DNA of 64,000 bases, taken from Fremontodendron californicum (Eukaryota; Streptophyta; Magnoliopsida; Malvales; Malvaceae). The notes beneath the pieces were generated by a model. It did not search any database. It was not told where the DNA came from and saw only the letters and a list, made by a program, of their open reading frames with translations. Position 1 is the first letter of the stretch. The number at the start of each line of letters is the position of its first letter. The stretch is from NCBI GenBank assembly GCA_030761205.1, contig JAULJL010000021.1, positions 13,869,160 through 13,933,159 of the forward strand, given 5' to 3'. Of this stretch, positions 33,617 to 45,428 are shown piece by piece. The position numbers and the translations under genes were made by a program.

Positions 33617-35129
33617 TGATAACTCGTATAATTATATAGTTTTTAGTTATGTTTTATTATTGTTTTGTGTCAAATACGAGTTATTATTGCTTAGTCTACT
33701 TGTGTTTATGATCTTTTATATTTTTATGTAATTTAGTATTTTTCATGAGTTTCTTTGAGTGATTTCAGATTACTAGGTTAAATCAAGAATTAAGGGCAAA
33801 TCCAATTCAGTTCCAGTTCCGACACCTTTTTCCATATCAGCTATATCTGGAGTTTCACCGAAGCATTAAGGCTGACATTTTAACCGTGCAAAGTCAAGAG
33901 GCATATCTATCTTTTTCATGTTTTACACTTCTTGAAACGGAGTCGTTTTCCCTACCGAAATCAACCATCAAGTTGGCTGATATGCAATGACGTCTGTTCT
34001 GCACCGTTTTGGTATTTTGACCATATCTTCCGATCCACATGAGCAAATGATCTGATTCCAACGGATATGGATGCGTAACTAATAGGGGTATATTTTTCTA
34101 GAAGACAATTTTATCAGATCGAGCCTCCAACATTGACAAAATCGACCATCAAGCTGGCTGATCAGAATTGTCATACAATATGACGAACATTGTTAGAAAA
34201 ATGCACCCACCTATTATACCTACCTTTGAAATTTGTAAAGCTTGTCTCTTGTCATTTAGCCCTCCAAAATGTATATAAATAGAGGGCCTTGGATGAGTAT
34301 TGGGATACATGATACATTGGTAGGATATTAGCCATTGCAATGTAATTCTCTAAGTTTTCTTCTTCTTTCCTTTCTCTAGTTTTGTTTTTCTTTATTTACT
34401 TATGCTTCTTACATTTCTTTTCATTTTATTCATATCTAGTATGTTTTGCTAATCATATTGTTGAGGTGATGAGGTGAAGCTCTTGGTAAATGCTAAGGTT
34501 AGTCTCTTAAACATGAGCTAAAATGAATTATCATTTATAAACACTAGTATAGATAATATTTTCTTTTGGTTTAAAATCATACTTGCAAAGTAGGGATCTT
34601 GATTCATTATTGACAATGAAAATGGCACAGTAAATGCTTGGTTTCATAACCTTGATTTGTTGTAGACATATACCTTGGCATAAGGAATGCTTGGACTCTT
34701 TTTATGAGTTTTGAGGACACCAAATGAACATAATATCATATGCTATGGACGTTGGACAATTTGGACTGAATTGCTAAACCTTCCGATTGGAACCTCCTTT
34801 ATGTGTGGATTTCAATTGTGTAATAAAACAAGATTAATCTTAGCATAACACCAAGAGTGGATTCTCTAACCTCAACATCTTTTCTTATTGTTTTGTTTAT
34901 ATCTTGTTTAATTTCTTTTATGTTGTTTTGTTTATTTTGTTCTCTAATATCTTGTTTATCTTGTTTTGTTGTTGATTCCCTAATATCTTGTTTACTTTCT
35001 TTTTCTTATATATTTATAAACTTATACTTACTAATACGCTTCCCTGTGGTTCGACCTCGGACACCCGAGAATTTATTACTTGAACATAACCTGCACTTGG
35101 GTTTACAACTCTTAATTGAGTCTCCATCA
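33617..35129 (+). repeat. element B 3' LTR
   Basis: 1513 bp, the same length as the 5' LTR. About 16 single-base differences were seen by eye. TATA box at 34274-34281. Confidence 0.95.
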
Positions 35130-35134
35130 GTGAC

Positions 35135-35378
35135 TGATGTGGTACTATTTTTATAGGCGTTGTGGGGGTGCTCATCCTTCCTCACACGTAACCGAACTCT
35201 CGAACCTAGTTCTGAAATGTAGATCAGAACCTATTTTTTTAGGGTGCCTTAGTCAAGCTTAGGATTACTTTAAGAAGAATAGATTCATAAAGGTGACTAA
35301 TCACACCTAGTTAGATTATTAGTGGCGACTCCTTGTTTGTGTCTAGCTTGCTAAACTCGTATTTGGCAGGTTATGATA
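35135..35378 (+). repeat. element A 3' LTR, second part
   Basis: Resumes after element B's target duplication and parallels 5' LTR positions from about 16953, ending GTTATGATA just before ATAAG. Confidence 0.88.
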
Positions 35379-35420
35379 ATAAGCATTGGCATCAAGAACT
35401 ATTTTCTTGGAGGGCTTGAA
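35379..35420 (-). pseudogene. GAT-like paralogue, last exon piece 2
   Basis: The minus strand reads FKPSKKIVLDANAY. It continues piece 1 (ending FYNVTF at 41972) across the outer CACTA element and joins piece 3 at 15144 across element A. About 29 residues that other GATs have between KPSKK and DAN, including a membrane segment, are missing. Confidence 0.85.
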
Positions 35421-36402
35421 CACTACAGTAGAGTAGGTCTTTAGCGGCGTTTATTTTGTACATTTGCGGCGTTTTTAAGCGCCACTAAAAATTTAGCAGC
35501 ATTTTTTATGCGTCGGGAAAAACGACGTAGGAGATTTTAGCGACGTTTCTGAAAATTTACCGGCGTTTATAAATGCCAACGTAAGACTTGGATAGGTGTT
35601 GTATGAGAACAATTAGCAGCGTTTTCAGTCTAGAAATGCTGCTAAGTTAATAAATTTAGCTACGCTCCTATATTACAAACGCATCTATTTTGTATTCTGA
35701 TAAGTTCATAAAATACACATTTTATGCTCTTTCTATTCTTAGTTTTAGTTATATTTTCTATCTTTATTTTGATTACTTATGTTATGTTTTTGAATTCTAG
35801 GTATATTTAGGAGAATGAAGTGAAAAGATGTCAATTATGATGTTAAAGAGCTTACAAAATCATAATCACAAGATGAAAGAAGACTTGGGAGTCAAAAAGA
35901 TCAAATTCTTAGTGCAAAGCAATCATGCAGATTTGATCTCCAGAGCTTGTTACTAAGAAAACATGATGTTAAAGTCTTTATTCAAAGAAACTTCCTTTTA
36001 ATTTTTGAAGCTGATTTGAATACATTTCCAACGGTATTTTCACGCCCAAATCGGACAAGAAATGATCATCTAAATCTGCCGAGGAAGTGCGAGAAGGTGC
36101 ATCAAAAAAATCAGCGATCAGAGCCGCGACGCCCAAAAGTCCAAAAGTTAGCACTGCAGCGCTGGCCGAGATTTCCAAAAGTGAAAAAAACACAAATTTG
36201 ACCCTCCTAACTGACTTGTGTGGCAAGAAAGGATTTTCAGGGTTTTGAAGCACTATAAATACCATCTTTTGAGCTACAAACTAGACATCTTTCAAGGAGA
36301 GTCAAAGATCATCATTAATTTTCTTCTTCTTCTCCATTCTCTTAGTTTTCTTTTTAGTTTTATGTATATATTATTTATGCCTATGTTAGGCTAAAGTTTT
36401 CT

Positions 36403-38602
36403 CACTACAGCAGAATAGGTTTTTAGCGGCATTTTTTTTAATAATAGCGGCGTTTTTAAATGCCGCTAAAAATTTAGCGGCATTTTCGAAAAACGTCGCT
36501 AAAAGTGTCGAGAAAAACGACGTAGGGAATTTTTTCGGCGTTTAAAACAAAAACACCGTTAATGTAGCAGCATTTGTAGGGATATTTGTCGGCGTTTATA
36601 AAAGCCAGTGTAGGACTGCAGTGGATGGTATTTGAGAATAAATTAGCGACATTTGTAGATAAAAAACGTCGCTAAATTGAAACATTTAGCGGCGTTTGTC
36701 TCGAGAAACGCCACTAATTTTAGAATTTCGTTCTTTAATATTCACAAATATAGCGGCGTTTGTGTTATAAAAACGCCACTAAATTTCCAAAATTTGTTAA
36801 AAAAAATATAATTTCTTTTATTTAAAAATTATAATTAATAATATTATTCAATAAATTTACATTATAATTTACAATCAATACATAACAGAAATATATTAAA
36901 ATTTAATAGTATATTATAAAGTATCATTATACAGCAATTCTATTAAGAAAGCACAAAATAATCAACATTTAACAATTGGAATAAAATTTAAATTAAACAA
37001 GACAAGGTAATATAAAATTTAATTTGTACCTATAAATATATAACAATTACAAGGTCCAAAACTCCTATTGCCAATCCTGCACTAACATTACAAGTTATTA
37101 CAATTTTTTTCCAAATTTGAAAAACAACCAGTGATTAAAGTTAATGAAAGCAAAAGTAAAAGAACTGACCTCCAAGCTTCATCATCTGTCAAAATGCCTC
37201 TTCCAATTCAATGTTTAGAACCTGGAAAAAAAAATGCAAAAACTTAAATTAAAATCCCCAATTTACAAAATGCAAAAACATAAAATTGTTACTTTCAAAC
37301 AAGAATCTTCTAGGAATGGAAAGAGATTAACAAAATTTTGCTTAAATCTATAACCTAAGAGCTGGTAGGTGTGAGAGGATGGACAGAGAGAGGGAGAAAA
37401 AAAATAAGTTTTGTGTTTTGGGTAAAGAGGAAGAGGGGTCTGTTACTGATTATATTTTCAGCAAATAGCGGCGTTTGTCGAAACAAACGCCGCTAAATTC
37501 TAAATCTATTCATCTCCTTTAAAAAAAAAACGATAAATTTTGTCGCTCGATTTTTTAATATTTAGCGGCGTTTGTATACCAGAAACGCCGCTAAATTTAT
37601 TCATTTAGCGGCGTTTATGGAGACAAACGCCGCTAAATATTTTTCTCTGATTTTTTAAAATGTAATACATTTACCGGTGTTTGTCTGACAAACGCCGCTA
37701 AATGAGAACATAAGCGGCGTTTCTAAGACAAACGCCGCTAAATTGCAACATTTAGCGACGTTTATGGAGACAAACGCCGCTAAATATTTTTCTCTGATTT
37801 TTTAAAATGTAATACATTTACCGGTGTTTGTCTGACAAACGCCGCTAAATGAGAACATAAGCAGCGTTTCTAAGACAAACGCCGCTAAATTGCAACATTT
37901 AGCGACGTTTATGGAGACAAACGCCGCTAAATGTTTTTCTCTGATTTTTTTAGTGTAATACATTAGCGGCGTTTCTAAGAAAAACGCCGCTAAATTGCAA
38001 CATTTAGTGGCATTTATGGAGACAAACACTGTTAAATGTTCTCCTCTGATTTTTTTTAAATGTTATACATTTAGCGGTGTTTCTCAGACAAACGCCGCTA
38101 AATTGCAACATTTAGCGGCGTTTATGGAGACAAACGTCGCTAAATGTTCTCCTCTGATTTTTTTAAATGTCATACATTTAGCGGCGTTTCTCAGACAAAC
38201 GTCGCTAAATGTTCTCCTCTGATTTTTTCAATGTCATACATTTAGCGGCGTTTCTCAGACAAACGCTGCTACATGAGAACATTTAGTGGCATTTCTTATA
38301 ACAAACGCCGCTAAATACACTAATAAAAACGCAGCGTTTCTTTTAATAGAAATGACGGGTAATTTTTTAGCGGTAAAAAAAAACATGCGTAATTTGAGAA
38401 ACATTTAGCTGCGTTTTATGTTCTAAACGCCGGTAATTAATCTCATTTAGCGGCGTTTCTTCCTTACAAACACCGCAAAATTAATTTTTAGCGACGTTTG
38501 GGGTAGCAACGCCGCTCCCTTTACAAAAACACGGTACCTGACAGTGTTTTTAAGTAAAACGCCGCCAGTAAAATGCCACTAAAACCCAAAATTGCTGTAG
38601 TG
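36403..38602. mobile_element. inner CACTA element, 2200 bp, non-autonomous
   Basis: Ends CACTACAGCAGAATAGG and CCAAAATTGCTGTAGTG are inverse, and the 3-bp target duplication TCT is exact (36400-36402, 38603-38605). Subterminal regions are packed with TTTAGCGGCGTTT and its inverse AACGCCGCTAAA. No transposase ORF. It belongs to the same family as the outer element 35421-41971. Confidence 0.93.
37457..38520. repeat. subterminal AACGCCGCTAAA repeat array
   Basis: More than 20 copies of GCGGCGTTT in alternating orientation, which are candidate transposase-binding sites. A ~157-bp higher-order unit (…TTTTAAAATGTAATACATTTA…) repeats from about 37660. The small Cys-rich ORFs over it are repeat artefacts. 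Confidence 0.9.
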
Positions 38603-39399
38603 TCTTTTGGTTAAAGGTGATTTCAAAGCCTTAGACATGTTGTGTAATTGATTTTCAAATTCTATCTATCATTAGTTTTCTATCAAAGTTGTTTATGTTC
38701 TTCCATTAAAATTGTTCATGAAGTTTTCTTGATTTGTTTAGGTTGCAAACTAGATAGATCTTGATAATTTGTCTATTGCTAGTTTAGAATTTTTGATCCG
38801 TAATTGTCTTGATTTCCTATTCATAAGTAGCAATTTGTAATTCATGATTATGTTGGGTTTTCGGAATTGCAATGTGGAACTTAAACCTAAGTTAAACAAT
38901 CCGAGCTTATGTGTTTGTTGCTTAGATCAACCTATCTTTTTCATTATAAAGCTGCTATTTACATTAATTCTAGAGAGCTTATTCTAGGTTGTCTAATAGT
39001 TAGAGATTAAATAGAGAGCTTGTTCTATTTAACAACGAACTAAGGAAAGATTGGGGTATCAAAGTTTGTTTTTATCTACGGTTGATAATTTTGATAGTTA
39101 ATTGAAGTTGATAGATCTGATTATTGATTCTCAATGATGTCTATGGTGGAGAATGAAACCATAACCATACTTTTCTCATATTTGAGTTTTTCTTACTTGC
39201 TTTTTACTTTTATTGTTTGCTTTAATTTTAAAACTATTTTAAAACCCCTTTTCTTTTATTGTCTTTGAACTTGAATTATAAACTAGTAATTTATAAATTA
39301 AAACCCAATCCCTATGGACTCGACCCTTGCTAACTTCTATACTTACAATTGATCTTTTTAGTGCAAGGTTAAATAAGATACATTATTTTGAGTGCATCA

Positions 39400-41389
39400 T
39401 ACTCCTCGGTTCTTTAAATGTCATTAATTTAGCGGCGTTTGTGTACTTGAAACACTGCTAAATTTTCAAAAACTTTTTTTTTAAAAAAATTTATTTCTTT
39501 TATTTAAAAGATTATTATTAATAATAATAGTAAAAACTATATTTATATTAAATTTTACAATCAACACATAACAAAAATTATAAAAAAAGACAATACAAAA
39601 ATATATGAAAAATTAAATAATATATTATAAAGTATCTATTAAGACTAAATCAATTACATGGTATGAACATTTAACCCAATATATGAGAAAGTCAAGTGCA
39701 TTCTAAGAGTGTTCTTCACCAACATGCATTGACAAACGATATCGTGCTGTTTGTTAGATTTCATCGTTGAAGTCATGAGAACAAGCTCTTTCAATCTCAA
39801 GCTCATCTGCATTACTTTCTCTTTCACTCTTTTTTCCACTCACACTCAATATCGTGCTGTTTGGAGATGAAACTCCAGCTTCATCACAATCGACAGTAGA
39901 TAGCAGTCTGTTCACGTCGATTCCTCTAAGAAATGATTTAGTCTAGGCCCGAAAAGATTCTGAGTTAAGATTGTTGGATATCAATTGATTTATTTGTATG
40001 TATAAATACGAAATACTTATATGTATATGCAGGTTATTTTAAGTAGATGCACGATGTATTATTAATGTACACAATTGATATCAATATTGAATGAGAAATT
40101 GATCTCAAAGGTACTAACTTGAAGAGGATGAAGTTGGTTGATGGTTTTTTCTTGGTGTGGAATCCCACATTGGAAAAAGAATAGCTTATGCTTGTTTCTA
40201 TATAGGCTAAGGTTCAATGTAGGGTTGGGCCCCAAGGGGCACCAGAGTTTTTGTGAAGGGTGAAGACCTACACGAACTGGGGTTGGGTCGAGTTCAGTCG
40301 GGCTTGTGTTTGGGTTTGGGTCCATAATTAATTTTTACCTACCAACCATTTAAACCTGTCTGTTAAAGACATTTTTTTTTTGTCCAAACCGAAACGATAC
40401 AGCCTTAACCGACCAAGAGACTTGTCTGTTTAAGACATGTTTGTTCGGATCATTTCCAACTGTCTTGTCCGAATAGTCTTCTGCCTTCCTATAAAATACC
40501 CGAGAGTAGCGCCTGTTATCTTCACTCAATTTTCTCTTTGCTCTCGGTTTTTCCTGCTGTCTTGTGAGAGAGACCAACTTCATTTTTTTTGGTTCGGTGT
40601 GTTGCTTTGTTTGTGCTCTCGACACCAACATGATTGAGGAGACCTGGGAGACGAGTTGCGTCATTCTGTAAGCACTTAAGAGACAGGAAATATTCATCTT
40701 AAGGTAAGAGGTTCTACATTGACTCAATCTTGGTTTTTTTTCTGTGTTTACGAATCAAGTAAGTATTTGTTAACTTGTAATGTTCGTATATGTATATTAA
40801 TAAATTCTGTTTTGCCAATTCAGATTAGTTATCTGTTCTTTAATCTTTAATTCTTCTTATATATATATATCACAGATTGTTTGCAGTATTGAATCACTTT
40901 AATAACAAAGATCTGCATGCAAAGGCCATATTTTTCAGATAAAAAGGTTGGAAATTTAGTCTGAATATTAAGAAGAAAAACTGATTTATGAGGATGAGAT
41001 CTAGAGAAGTAGCAGATTTAGAGGCTTTTGCATGTGAACATAAGGAAAATGCAGTTGAAAACGATTGTCAAAACAAGCTACTTGAAACGTGAAAAAAACA
41101 ACAAAGAAAGTAATAATTTTTTTTTTGGTTGGGTTGAATTTAAATGGTAAAAGATGATAGTAAAGAATTAAAATAAGAAAAGAAATTGATTCGTTTAAGC
41201 TTCGTTGGTTCTCAGGAAACCAAAGGAAAGAAAAAGAGATCTAAAAGGTGATGTCTCATGCAAAGACAGAAAAAGGGCCACAAGAAACATATACGTCAAA
41301 AGAAACATTTCTAGTACTAAAAGCTGCTATTTTTTCTTAATTTGAAAAAAAAAATGTACATTTTAGCATTTAAGTGTTGAATTTATCTC
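39400..41389. other. outer CACTA interior, no gene recognised
   Basis: AT-rich, about 2 kb. A promoter-like stretch CCTTCCTATAAAATACC (about 40484-40500) precedes a pyrimidine-rich leader, and GAATCCCACATTGG (40161) resembles LTR starts of some Copia elements, so a further degraded LTR may be nested here. No transposase or host coding sequence was recognised. Confidence 0.4.
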
Positions 41390-41971
41390 TACTTAGCGGC
41401 GTTTGTATAAAAAACGCCGCTATAGTTTTATATTTATCGACATTTATAAAAGCAAACGCCGCTATTTTTCTTATTTATGACGTTTCTAATGAGAAACGCC
41501 GCTAAACTCAAACAATGAAATAAATTCGACCTTTTGAAAGGAAAAAAAAAAAGGCAGTACACTTTGACGCTCAGCTATTGAATTTATCTCTTCTTAGCAG
41601 TGTTTGTATAAAAAATGCCACTAAGGTTTTATATTTAACGGTGTTTATGGACTAAAACGTCGCTAAACTAACATATTTAGCGATGTTTATGCTATGAAAC
41701 ACATCTCAATACATTGATAAAAACATTGCGTTTCTTTTGATAGAAATGTCGGTAAATTCTTTGGTGGTAAAAGAAGAACCGCGTAATTTGAAAATATTTA
41801 GATGGATTTTTTGTACTAAACGCCAGTAATTCATCTTATTTCCTCTTGACAAACGCCACTAAATTAATTTTTAGCGGCGTTTTGGATAGAAACGTCTCTC
41901 CTTTTACAAAAACACGATACCTGACAGCGTTTTTAAGCGAAACGCCACTAAAACCCAAAATTATTGTAGTG

Positions 41972-42209
41972 AAAAGTAACATTGTAGAAGATCATTGGCA
42001 AAACAAAATCAAGGGGGATGCATGCAAATGGCCCAATTACAGCATTGATGTCTCCAAAAAAGGGGAAACATGGCAGCTAGAGTTGTTGCTATAACCACTG
42101 ATAATGGCCTGTAAACCAACTTTGGAACAACATTTTCGATGGAGAATTGATCGATCTTCGCATCTACAAACTTGCACATAAGCACTTCACTTGTTGGTTG
42201 CAAATAAAC
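41972..42209 (-). pseudogene. GAT-like paralogue, last exon piece 1
   Basis: The minus strand starts after TTTTGCAG at 42210 with VYLQPTSEV, then KIDQFSIENVVPKLVYRPLS, and CIPLDFVLPMIFYNVTF at the CACTA border. It is the counterpart of exon 7 (157-1) of the intact copy. An extra T in a six-T run (42068-42073 region) shifts the frame after MFPLF, so the gene is a pseudogene even without the insertions. Upstream exons would lie beyond element C, outside the window. Confidence 0.9.
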
Positions 42210-42817
42210 CTGCAAAAGATCAATGGAGTTTTAGCAAATAGATGATGAACTGAAGACTATATTTGCAGCTTTTACAAAGTCTAGATTGCTGGAATTTGGT
42301 CAAATTTTCTGAAGGTTGGAGATTAATCAATCACTAATTTTCTTGTATCAAAACTTCTCATGTCAGTATGAAATCATAAGCTAAACTAGCCACTGGAAAA
42401 ACATGCACCACAATTGTCTTCAATTTTTATAACTTTGAGTCTTATTGTGCAAGCATTCGTAGTTATGTTTAGCCACTCTAAGGGTGTATTTGATAGAGTG
42501 GAAATGTGAATAGATGGAAAGAAGAGAGTAAAAAAGTGGAAAGAAAGTTAATTTTGAGTGTGCTTGATAGGAAAGAAAAGTAAAATGAAAAAAAAAAAAG
42601 ATGACTATTTTCCACCCTAATGCATAAAAATAAATCATTCCAAATTGAAATGATAAGAGGAGAGAAAATGAGAGAGATGTGTGTTAAGTGTGCATATTTA
42701 TAAAATTATCCATCATTTTTAAAATTTTATCTTTTTATCTTACAAAGGGTATAATGGTAAAATAATATAATTTTTTTTCTTCTCTCATTTTTTAACTCTA
42801 CCAACTAATAGGTAGTG
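42210..42817 (-). other. intron remnant of the GAT-like pseudogene
   Basis: Lies upstream (minus sense) of the last exon, with an acceptor at 42210. AT-rich, no coding sequence. It ends where an inverted LTR fragment starts. Confidence 0.5.
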
Positions 42818-43791
42818 TCGCAATCTAAAAAATAACAAGTCCCATCGTTAGACATTACTCGTTAAGTGTGACATTGGGAAAACAGAAGAAAAGACGATTT
42901 AATTTCTCTTGAAATAAAACGAAGGTTTGGAAACAACCTCGAAAAAGAAATAGAGTCGCCACCATTCTTTTTTGGCTAGGTGTGATCGACCACTTATTAA
43001 AATCAATTTTGAAAAACATTTTAAAATTAATTAAAACATTTTTTTTAAAACCAATTTTGAAGTCTGCGATTTTAAACCAGAGAAATCAAAGAAGCGGGTT
43101 CGAGAGTCGGTTATGTGCGGGGAAAGATTAGCACCCTCACAACGCCCGTATAAAATGGTACCTTATTAATCGTGTGTTATCTCAAGTCTCGGTAAAAAGT
43201 CGGTTTTAAATCTGGTGTTTAAAAACAATTCCCTATATATAAAAAAAATCATATTCTATTTTGAAAATGATCCGGAATTTACTAACATAAAATTTTTCAT
43301 ATATTCCAACAAACTTGGCAAAACATGAAATTTTTCCTTGATTTCTAAATTCTCCGAATCATCTTCGTTTTTTTAATAAAAAAAAACATTCCGTTGTTAA
43401 TGATAATTGATGATATCCTCCCGGACAGACCCAGTAGAGAATTCATGAATTATTTTAACTCGGAATAACCTTATTTTATTGAAAATCATTATCTTCATTG
43501 CATTAGAAATAATTTTAAAAAGATGGTTACGAATATGAAAATCATTACTAATGACATGGCAAAAGAGTGAATGACATGGCATATGGATTAATGACATAGC
43601 ATGCTTGACATGGCAAAATCTAGATGGCATGACATAATCTAAATGACATGGCAAAAGAATTAATGACATGGCATGCTTGACAGGGAAAAATAATTAATGA
43701 CATGGCAAAATCTAGATAACGTGGAAAAATCTAGATAACATGGCAAAATAAATGATGAGAAGGCAAAAAGCACAAAATGACATTATCATAG
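42818..43791 (-). mobile_element. inverted LTR fragment of a Tat/Ogre-like element
   Basis: Begins TGTCGCAATCTAAAAAATAAC, the inverse of the end of element C's LTR (48177-48197). It shares blocks such as ACGCCCGTATAAA and GTGTGTTATCTCAAGTCTCGG in inverse order. It stops exactly at element C's left end, as expected if C inserted into it; the rest should lie beyond the right edge. 43550-43760 carries ATGACATGGCAAAA repeats. Confidence 0.8.
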
Positions 43792-45316
43792 TGTAGACAC
43801 CTAATTTTGTCCGGACCACTAAACAGGTATGTTTTCTTCCCATATTGATGTTCCCGAGTGTGAAAAGACTGTTTTCATCCTGCAGGTGGTACTCCGAGAC
43901 TTAGTTTAAGAGGGCGAGCACAAAAAGTCAAACTTGAAAAAAAGTCAACCCCGAAAAAAGTCAACCCCGAAAAAGTCAACCCCAGAAAAGTCAACTACTG
44001 AAAAAGTCAACCCACTTTCAAAATCAAGATTTTAAGTTCAATTGAAAAATGGAGAAAGAATTTTGATAATCCGAGGTCTACATTGAAAGATATGGAGTTC
44101 GGAAGTTGGGATTTGGAGATTCAGTAGAAAAGAAACCCTAATCCGAGAAATTTGGAGAAAAGTGCTTAACGATCAAACTGGTCGAAATTGAAGGTTCCAA
44201 ATGAAAGATAAGCACTGACTACGGGTAATGGAGAAGTCACTTGCAAGAAAAATCTAAAGAAAAGTCAATCCGGGAGAAAAACGAGAATTAGGGTTTTTAG
44301 TGAATTTCGGTGAAATCGAGAAGAATCACAGAAATGGCCCGACTTGGTAAGAACAAAGCCCCCAATGGATGAAGAATGATTGAAAATGATGGCCCAAATT
44401 GAAGAAAATCTGAAAATCGGATTTGTTTTGAGCAAAACCGGGTTTCGGAGGTTAAAGGGCAAAATTGGAAAAATTTGGGAAAAATAGCAAATGGACTCCG
44501 AAAATTCTGAAAAATTTGTCAATCTCATTCTTAAATAATTTGAAGGAGATTGGTAAAAGAAAATCTTGATTCGGAGTTCGTTTGCAAAATGGCTAAATCC
44601 CGAGCTTCTTATGCAGTAATTCAAAAAGGAAAATCCCGGAAAAATAGCAAATGGACTCCGAAAATTCTGAAAATTTGTCAATCTCATTTTTAAATTATTT
44701 GGAAGAGATTGGTGAAAGAAAATCTTGATTCCGAGTTCGTTTGCAAAATGGCTAAATCCCGAGCCTCCTATGCAGTAATTCAAGCCGATAAATCCCGAAA
44801 AAATACCAAATGAGCTCCAAAAATTATGAAAACTTCCAGATCACACTTTTTAATTATTTTGAAGAGATTGGTGAAGAAAAATCTTGATTTGGAGCTCGTT
44901 TAAAAAATGGTAAAAAGTAGGGGCATAAAAGGACATTTTGGGAAGAAAAAATCAAAATAAATAGCAAACGAACTCGGATAATTTTGAAAACTTCCAGAAC
45001 TCAATATTTTATTATTTTGGAAGTATTAAAAAAAGAAAAATCGAATTTGGAGCCTGTTTGATATTTATTTTGCATCCGGGGGGCAAAATGGTCGTTTCAC
45101 CCAAGCAACTGAAAAGGGCTTATTTGGGCCTTTCAAAAATCAGAGCTGGGCTGGAAAAGAGAAGTGCTGGCCTGCCCAAGCCCAAAGAAAGGAGGAAGCT
45201 TAGGATTTTTTCAATCAAGTGATTAAAAATCAAGAGTTAAGTTAGAGATTTTCATTTTTGAGCCTAAGTCCCAATCCCACATCCCTTTGTAATGTCAAGC
45301 CAAGGAGGTGCTCACC

Positions 45317-45325
45317 TTATAAATA
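45317..45325 (+). promoter_or_regulatory. element C LTR TATA box
   Basis: TTATAAATA in CACCTTATAAATAAGGACTC. Transcription would begin near 45350, placing the hairpin array in the first 350 bases of the RNA. Confidence 0.65.
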
Positions 45326-45428
45326 AGGACTCTTGGCCTTTGGTTGAGATCACCCACTACCCCTTGTGAGATAGTCTATACACTTGTATTAGGATTATCC
45401 GGGTGGTGAGTCATAGTGTTTTTGTTGA

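Larger units (their letters stand above)
25448..35129 (+). mobile_element. element B: Athila-like LTR retrotransposon with LOG-like cargo
   Basis: LTRs of 1513 bp each, TGATAACTCG...CTCCATCA. The target duplication GTGAC (25443-25447, 35130-35134) is exact. The intact site ATGTGATTGATGTGGTAC survives in the other LTR of element A near 16950, confirming insertion. The primer-binding site is tRNA-Asp type. The interior encodes gag, a retropepsin and only an integrase tail, then cargo with a cysteine-motif ORF and a LOG-like ORF. I counted about 16 mismatches between its LTRs, so it is recent. Confidence 0.93.
15145..35378 (+). mobile_element. element A: Tat/Ogre-like LTR retrotransposon, gag only, nested host of B
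   Basis: LTRs begin TGTAGACAC and end GTTATGACA/GTTATGATA. The target duplication ATAAG is exact (15140-15144 and 35379-35383). The primer-binding site matches a plant tRNA-Arg 3' end with one mismatch. The interior holds a broken gag and no recognisable protease, reverse transcriptase, RNase H or integrase. The 3' LTR is split by element B. The two LTRs differ at many positions and by indels, so A is older than B. Insertion was into the last exon of a GAT-like gene. Confidence 0.92.
35698..39399 (+). mobile_element. solo LTR (split by inner CACTA)
   Basis: TGATAAGTTC...GTGCATCA, flanked by TATTC (35693-35697) and TACTC (39400-39404), 4 of 5 matching. Without the nested element it is about 1.5 kb. 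It has ACTATAAATACC (36251-36262) as TATA box and the CCCTATGGACTCGACCC word common near the ends of Athila-type LTRs. No interior follows on either side. Confidence 0.75.
35421..41971. mobile_element. outer CACTA element, non-autonomous
   Basis: Left end CACTACAGTAGAGTAGG, right end CCAAAATTATTGTAGTG. Flanking triplets GAA (35418-35420) and AAA (41972-41974) fit a 3-bp target duplication with one change. Subterminal TTTAGCGGCGTTT motifs are at 35450-35690, 39430-39470 and 41390-41950. About 2.8 kb remain once the nested solo LTR is removed. No transposase was found. It interrupts a GAT-like exon. Confidence 0.85.

Noticed and set aside
37802..38222. ORFs with repeated TKCCNLAAF / AAFMETN units
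   Set aside because: Translation of the CACTA subterminal repeat; period and frame follow the repeat, not a gene.
40062..40325. 87-aa proline-rich minus-strand ORF in the outer CACTA element
   Set aside because: Composition is driven by GGGTTGGG runs; no homology or start context was seen.
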